The position numbers and the translations under genes are program-made. Source: an uncultured Granulosicoccaceae bacterium (GTDB taxonomy: Bacteria; Pseudomonadota; Gammaproteobacteria; Granulosicoccales; Granulosicoccaceae). From it: DNA of 8,978 bases. Of the stretch, positions 5,588 through 8,978 are shown one piece after another. The notes below the pieces were generated by a model that was not told the DNA's origin, searched no databases, and saw only the letters and a list, made by a program, of their open reading frames with translations. The stretch's first letter is position 1. Every line of letters starts with the position of its first letter. The stretch is taken from positions 1-8,978 of the forward strand of contig CALFBL010000373.1 in NCBI GenBank assembly GCA_937951695.1, read 5' to 3'.

Positions 5588-6199
5588 TCAACCCCAACGA
5601 GGCAATTCACGTAGAGCCTGTGCAAACTCCTCCACTCCGACCACGCGCCTGGCGTGCATACCCGCATTCAACGCTGCATCCACATTCAACTGATTGTCAT
5701 CGAAGAAGAAAATGTGCCTGGCAGCCACATCCATTTGTCGCGATACAAAGTCAAACGCTTCAGGATCGGGCTTCACCATCCCCATCAGGTGAGACGCAAA
5801 ATGGTGATCAAACGCCACGTCGAGTTTCATCTCGTATAGCTTTCGCGGCCAATGCAACACATTGGAATTGGAAAAGCACGCTGTGGTGTAATGTTGTTTC
5901 GCTGTGGCCAGTAAATCGTGCGCACCGGCATATACGCCTTCTGGAAGAAGGGTAAAGTGCGCTAAAAATTCTTCCGGACCCACCCGTAAGTTGAGCTCAT
6001 CAACAACCTGTTGTGAAAACTCGTCGGGCCCTATCGTTCCAGATTCGAACAATCGCGGGGCATCACTGGTTAACCAGATTTTCCAGACCTCTTCAAGCGT
6101 GAGTGGCTTGGCGAACCACTCCAGTGCAATCGGGGTGCCTCGCAGCTTGATAATCACCCCACCCAAATCGAATAACAGGTGGGTTATTGATCTATTCAT
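5588..6199 (-). CDS. HAD-superfamily hydrolase, subfamily IA (YihX-like phosphatase)
   Basis: This 203-residue cytoplasmic hydrolase has the class-IA HAD layout: nucleophile D11 in motif I LFDLGGVI (9-16), a helical cap at roughly residues 20-90, S110 in motif II (CFSNSN), K143 in motif III (MVKPDPEAF), and D167/D168 in motif IV (FFFDDNQLNV). Position 13, usually a second aspartate acting as general acid, is glycine. The same DLG pattern occurs in YihX-type sugar-phosphate phosphatases and related proteins, so activity on a phosphate ester is plausible but the substrate is unknown. The ATG at 6199 has only a weak ribosome site. It is the first gene of a compact HAD-ATPase run. Confidence 0.85.
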   Translation of the reverse strand: MNRSITHLLFDLGGVIIKLRGTPIALEWFAKPLTLEEVWKIWLTSDAPRLFESGTIGPDEFSQQVVDELNLRVGPEEFLAHFTLLPEGVYAGAHDLLATAKQHYTTACFSNSNVLHWPRKLYEMKLDVAFDHHFASHLMGMVKPDPEAFDFVSRQMDVAARHIFFFDDNQLNVDAALNAGMHARRVVGVEEFAQALRELPRWG

Positions 6200-6223
6200 G
6201 CTATCTGTAGTTGGACGATGGCT

Positions 6224-6418
6224 TTAATCGCACTTCGCCACAGCCTTTTTCGTTTCTCTGGCCGTGGCCGCTTGTTTTGATTCTGTCATCAACACAACAC
6301 CGCACTCCTTACACTTTTGCCCAAATGTACACACTACGGAGGGCTGAAGCAAATTACCCCATTCACCCTTTGTAACAATCTGCCCAACGGTCAGGAATTT
6401 GACTGAAGCGGAGGATTT
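6224..6418 (-). CDS. Unrecognised short Cys-containing open frame, start unclear
   Basis: A frame of 64 codons is open between TGA at 6419-6421 and TAA at 6224-6226, in the gap between der and the HAD gene. Its product would carry CTFGQKCKECG (residues 30-40) and a final C63, a spacing (C-x5-C-x2-C) suggestive of a small zinc ribbon, followed by a Lys/Ala/Thr-rich tail. The difficulty is the start: canonical choices are TTG at 6352 (42 aa), GTG at 6334 (36 aa), or GTG at 6295 with a perfect AAGGAG nine bases before it (23 aa, losing the CxxC). In E. coli a small zinc-ribbon gene, yfgJ, also lies beside der, but I see no sequence match to it. It may be a real small gene, a remnant, or chance. 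Confidence 0.25.
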   Translation of the reverse strand, partial: KSSASVKFLTVGQIVTKGEWGNLLQPSVVCTFGQKCKECGVVLMTESKQAATARETKKAVAKCD

Positions 6419-6426
6419 TCACGGCA

Positions 6427-7944
6427 CTAATAGCCGCGGTCGGCTTTACCTTTACGGTGGCTTGGAGCCGCTTTTTTAGGCGGCTTAGCGCGTATAGTCT
6501 TAACCGCGTATGGGTTATCCGCATCTCGAAATTCTATGCGTAATGGCGTGCCGAATAAATGCAGCGACTTCATGAATTGGTTGATTAGAAACCTCTGGTA
6601 CGCCATCGGTGTTTTCGAGGCCTGGGTGCCGTGCACGACGATGATCGGGGGATTCATACCGCCTTGGTGCGCGTAACGCAGCTTGATGCGTCGACCCGCT
6701 TTCATCGGCGGCTGGTGTTGCTGCACTGCCACTTCCAATAAACGGGTAAGCCTGGGCGTTTGAAATTTTGCAAACGCAGACCCGTAAGCACGGTTCACTG
6801 ATTTAAACAGGTCATTAACCCCTGACCCTTTTAACGCGCTGATAAAGTGTATTTTGGTGAATTTTAAAAATTCAACCCGTCGCTCCAACACCGACTTTAC
6901 GCTTTCGCGCTCTTCAGTAGTTAACCTATCCCATTTATTGACCGCCACCACCAACGCGCGTCCCTTCTCGATGATGTGCCCCAGTAGGTGCAAGTCATGT
7001 TCAGTCACACCGTCGGAAGCGTCCAGCAGCATGACACACACGTTACTGTCTTCTATCGCCTGCAAGGTTTTTATGATGCTGAACTTCTCGATCGTCTCGC
7101 TGACTTTGCCGCGTCGACGCACGCCTGCAGTGTCCACCAGCGTATATTCTTTTCCACCCTGAGAAAAAGGTACGTGAACTGAATCCCGGGTAGTGCCGGG
7201 TTGATCGTAAGCGATCACGCGATCGTTGCCAACAAGGCGATTGATCAGTGTCGACTTACCGACATTAGGTCGGCCTACGAACGCGATGCGCAATTCACCA
7301 GACGCAATATCGCGATCAACGAATGAATCTGAATCAGTACCCACGTCAGCATCTGCACCATCGCTTTTCTCAAGTGCTTTCAACGCCTCGGCGTATTCGG
7401 CCTGCTTACGACGTTCCTTGCGCGACCCACGCGCTACTTCGTCGGCCACCTCTACACCCAGTAAGCTGGCAGCTGCACTCATTAAAGTGCCCAACCCCCG
7501 GTTGTGAGACGCCGCAATACTTGCCATATTCTCAAAACCCAAGGCATAGAAATCCAGCTGCGCCTGCTCTTCACCAATCCCGTCGGTCTTGTTCACGCAC
7601 AACAACACCGGCTTGGCCATACGACGAAGCACGTCAGCGATGTCCTCATCCACCGAGGTTGAACCGTCACGGCCATCGACAATGAACACCACCAGATCGG
7701 CCTCGAGCACCGCTTGCAGAGTCTGGTCTGCCATGGCAGCGTCCAGCGTTTCTGGCTCTCCGGACAAACCGCCGGTATCGATCACCAAATACTCAAAGCC
7801 ACCGACGCGCCCATCACCGTACTGGCGATCGCGTGTCAGGCCTGGAAAGTTTGCCACCAACGCATCCCGTGTTTTGGTCAGCTTATTAAAAAGGGTGGAT
7901 TTTCCGACATTGGGTCGGCCTACAAGAGCAATTACCGGTTTCAG
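6427..7944 (-). CDS. der: Ribosome-assembly GTPase Der (EngA), with a CTG start
   Basis: Der is an essential double-GTPase needed for maturation of the 50S ribosomal subunit. With the CTG at 7944 as first codon it has 505 residues (E. coli Der has about 490). Domain 1 has G1 GRPNVGKS (9-16), G3 DTGG (56-59) and NKTD (118-121). After an acidic linker (about 180-212) domain 2 has G1 GRPNVGKS (224-231), G3 DTAG (271-274) and NKWD (336-339). A KH-like domain covers about 395-483 and the tail is basic. BamB's TGA (7954-7956) is in the same frame; the codons after it are GTT ACT CCA CTG AAA CCG, with no ATG, GTG or TTG until TTG at 7860, which would delete the first P-loop. CTG aligns exactly with the family's initiator Met (MKPVIALVGRPN), with GAG eight bases upstream. 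Initiation probably occurs by termination-reinitiation from bamB; a sequencing error is the alternative. Confidence 0.95.
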   Translation of the reverse strand: MKPVIALVGRPNVGKSTLFNKLTKTRDALVANFPGLTRDRQYGDGRVGGFEYLVIDTGGLSGEPETLDAAMADQTLQAVLEADLVVFIVDGRDGSTSVDEDIADVLRRMAKPVLLCVNKTDGIGEEQAQLDFYALGFENMASIAASHNRGLGTLMSAAASLLGVEVADEVARGSRKERRKQAEYAEALKALEKSDGADADVGTDSDSFVDRDIASGELRIAFVGRPNVGKSTLINRLVGNDRVIAYDQPGTTRDSVHVPFSQGGKEYTLVDTAGVRRRGKVSETIEKFSIIKTLQAIEDSNVCVMLLDASDGVTEHDLHLLGHIIEKGRALVVAVNKWDRLTTEERESVKSVLERRVEFLKFTKIHFISALKGSGVNDLFKSVNRAYGSAFAKFQTPRLTRLLEVAVQQHQPPMKAGRRIKLRYAHQGGMNPPIIVVHGTQASKTPMAYQRFLINQFMKSLHLFGTPLRIEFRDADNPYAVKTIRAKPPKKAAPSHRKGKADRGY

Positions 7945-7953
7945 TGGAGTAAC

Positions 7954-8978
7954 TCAACGCAGCCGAACTGCGGCAACGGCCCCGCTCGATGATTGAACGT
8001 AGGTGAGATTTTCAGCCTGCTTAGGTGGTGCATGAATCGCTCTTTTGCCCACCCTGCCACGGCCAGTCAATTCCCCGGTACGAGCGTCGAGCAAATGCAG
8101 ATAGCCTTCATAATCGCCCACCATGAGGGTGTCGCTACTGACCGCAACCGGGCGGGTCAGCTGTCGACCGCGTAGCGCGTCTTGTTGCCAACCGATTTGT
8201 CCCGTGGCCTTATCCACCTCGACAACCGAATCTTCTTCGTTGATCACGTAGAGCTTTGCATCCCCCAACATCAAGCCAGCGGTTGAGGACATCGGCGTCG
8301 ACCACACAATGTTGCCCTTGCCCGGTTCTATGCGAACAATGCGACCGCGGTAGGAGGATAAATAAATCGCCTCGTCGTCGATTCCGATGTTGCCGTCGAT
8401 ATCCACCAGACGCTCGATTTCAGAGCGACCACTGGGCACGCTCACAATCGATTCCCAGATCACACGACCGGTATCCAGCGCCATCGCGATCACGCGCCCA
8501 TCATCCAACCCGACCAGTAATCCCCCGTCAACCAGCACCGGTTGGCTGTAGCCGTTCAGTGTCAACGTCGGTGGGGTAAATGAGCTTGACCAGCGCTCCT
8601 CACCCGTGTCGGGTTCGAGCGTAACAATTCGACCGTCGGCGCTGCGAATCACCACAGCCCCAAATCCGACCGACGCCGGCACCAAGACTTCAGACGAAGC
8701 CTTCTGCGTCCACAGCTGCTCGCCATCCATTGCATTCAAGGCGATGACGGTACCGTCTTCAGAACTGACGTACACCTGAGTGTCATCGCCTGCCACCCCT
8801 GCCCCCAAAGTCATGTCTAAGTCGTTGGTCCATTCGACCTTCCCGGTGACTCGGTCGAGGCGTCGAACAACCCCTTTGCGCGAGGCCAGATAGATGCCTT
8901 CGCCCTGAACCAAAGGTTCAAGTTTGCTGCGACCCGTCGCGTAACCAGAGCGTCGCCACTCTGACTTCAATGCCGCGG
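7954..8978 (-). CDS. bamB: Outer-membrane assembly factor BamB, C-terminal part (runs off right edge)
   Basis: BamB is the lipoprotein beta-propeller of the BAM complex that inserts beta-barrel proteins into the outer membrane. The frame is open to the right edge and about 340 residues are visible. The missing roughly 50 include the lipoprotein signal and lipidated cysteine. Seven PQQ-like blade repeats of the form G-x-V-x-x-L-x-x-x-x-G-x-x-x-W can be read in order, for example GVVRRLDRVTGKVEW, GRIVTLEPDTGEERW and GRIVRIEPGKGNIVW. The diagnostic BamB segment GRSEIERLVDIDG lies in the middle, which separates it from PQQ dehydrogenases. It ends in VAAVRLR and TGA, nine bases before the der start codon, so the two genes are almost certainly cotranscribed, as in other Gammaproteobacteria (hisS-yfgM-bamB-der order). 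Confidence 0.95.
   Translation of the reverse strand, partial: AALKSEWRRSGYATGRSKLEPLVQGEGIYLASRKGVVRRLDRVTGKVEWTNDLDMTLGAGVAGDDTQVYVSSEDGTVIALNAMDGEQLWTQKASSEVLVPASVGFGAVVIRSADGRIVTLEPDTGEERWSSSFTPPTLTLNGYSQPVLVDGGLLVGLDDGRVIAMALDTGRVIWESIVSVPSGRSEIERLVDIDGNIGIDDEAIYLSSYRGRIVRIEPGKGNIVWSTPMSSTAGLMLGDAKLYVINEEDSVVEVDKATGQIGWQQDALRGRQLTRPVAVSSDTLMVGDYEGYLHLLDARTGELTGRGRVGKRAIHAPPKQAENLTYVQSSSGAVAAVRLR

Noticed and set aside
6227..6426. Intrinsic terminator after der
   Set aside because: No GC-rich stem followed by a T tract was found on the minus strand in this gap.
7954..7956. Genuine BamB-Der fusion by stop-codon readthrough
   Set aside because: The frames are in register, but BamB is exported and Der is cytosolic, and no readthrough context or downstream structure is evident; a CTG start is the simpler reading.

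Overview
The window looks like chromosomal DNA of a free-living, probably marine, gammaproteobacterium. The strongest evidence is the bamB-der pair at the right edge, a conserved neighbourhood in Gammaproteobacteria, together with a periplasmic TRAP-type binding protein and a DctB-like sensor kinase. No species can be named from the sequence alone. Every gene I can support lies on the minus strand, so transcription runs from right to left.

Right part (8978 to about 3740): the C-terminal part of the outer-membrane assembly lipoprotein BamB; the ribosome-assembly GTPase Der; a 227-base gap holding a short Cys-containing open frame of uncertain status; a HAD-family phosphatase; a stand-alone ABC-type AAA ATPase; and a kinase of the aminoglycoside/choline/homoserine kinase fold. 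The HAD, ATPase and kinase genes are close together and may share a transcript, but their joint function is not evident. Der is odd: the only start that keeps its first P-loop is a non-canonical codon (CTG at 7944) four codons after, and in frame with, the BamB stop.

Left part (about 3660 to 1): base composition becomes visibly AT-richer. An 81-codon frame, probably a truncated remnant, overlaps the start of a DctB-like double-Cache histidine kinase. The kinase is followed six bases later by a response regulator made of a DctD/ActR-like receiver plus a Fis-type helix-turn-helix, without the AAA+ sigma-54 activator domain. After 793 bases comes the start of a TAXI-family TRAP transporter periplasmic binding protein, cut by the window edge. 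The likely logic is that the kinase senses a small organic ligand and the regulator controls the TRAP uptake genes.

The 793-base gap between regulator and transporter is not plain intergenic DNA. It holds a decayed IS200/IS605-type transposase fragment (760-930, minus), GC-rich and palindromic hairpins near its left end, a short series of 25/26-base-spaced direct repeats, an 8-base perfect inverted repeat, and an AT-rich leader with a palindrome upstream of the transporter gene. An insertion element appears to have landed directly behind the regulator gene and then decayed, separating the two-component genes from their probable target.
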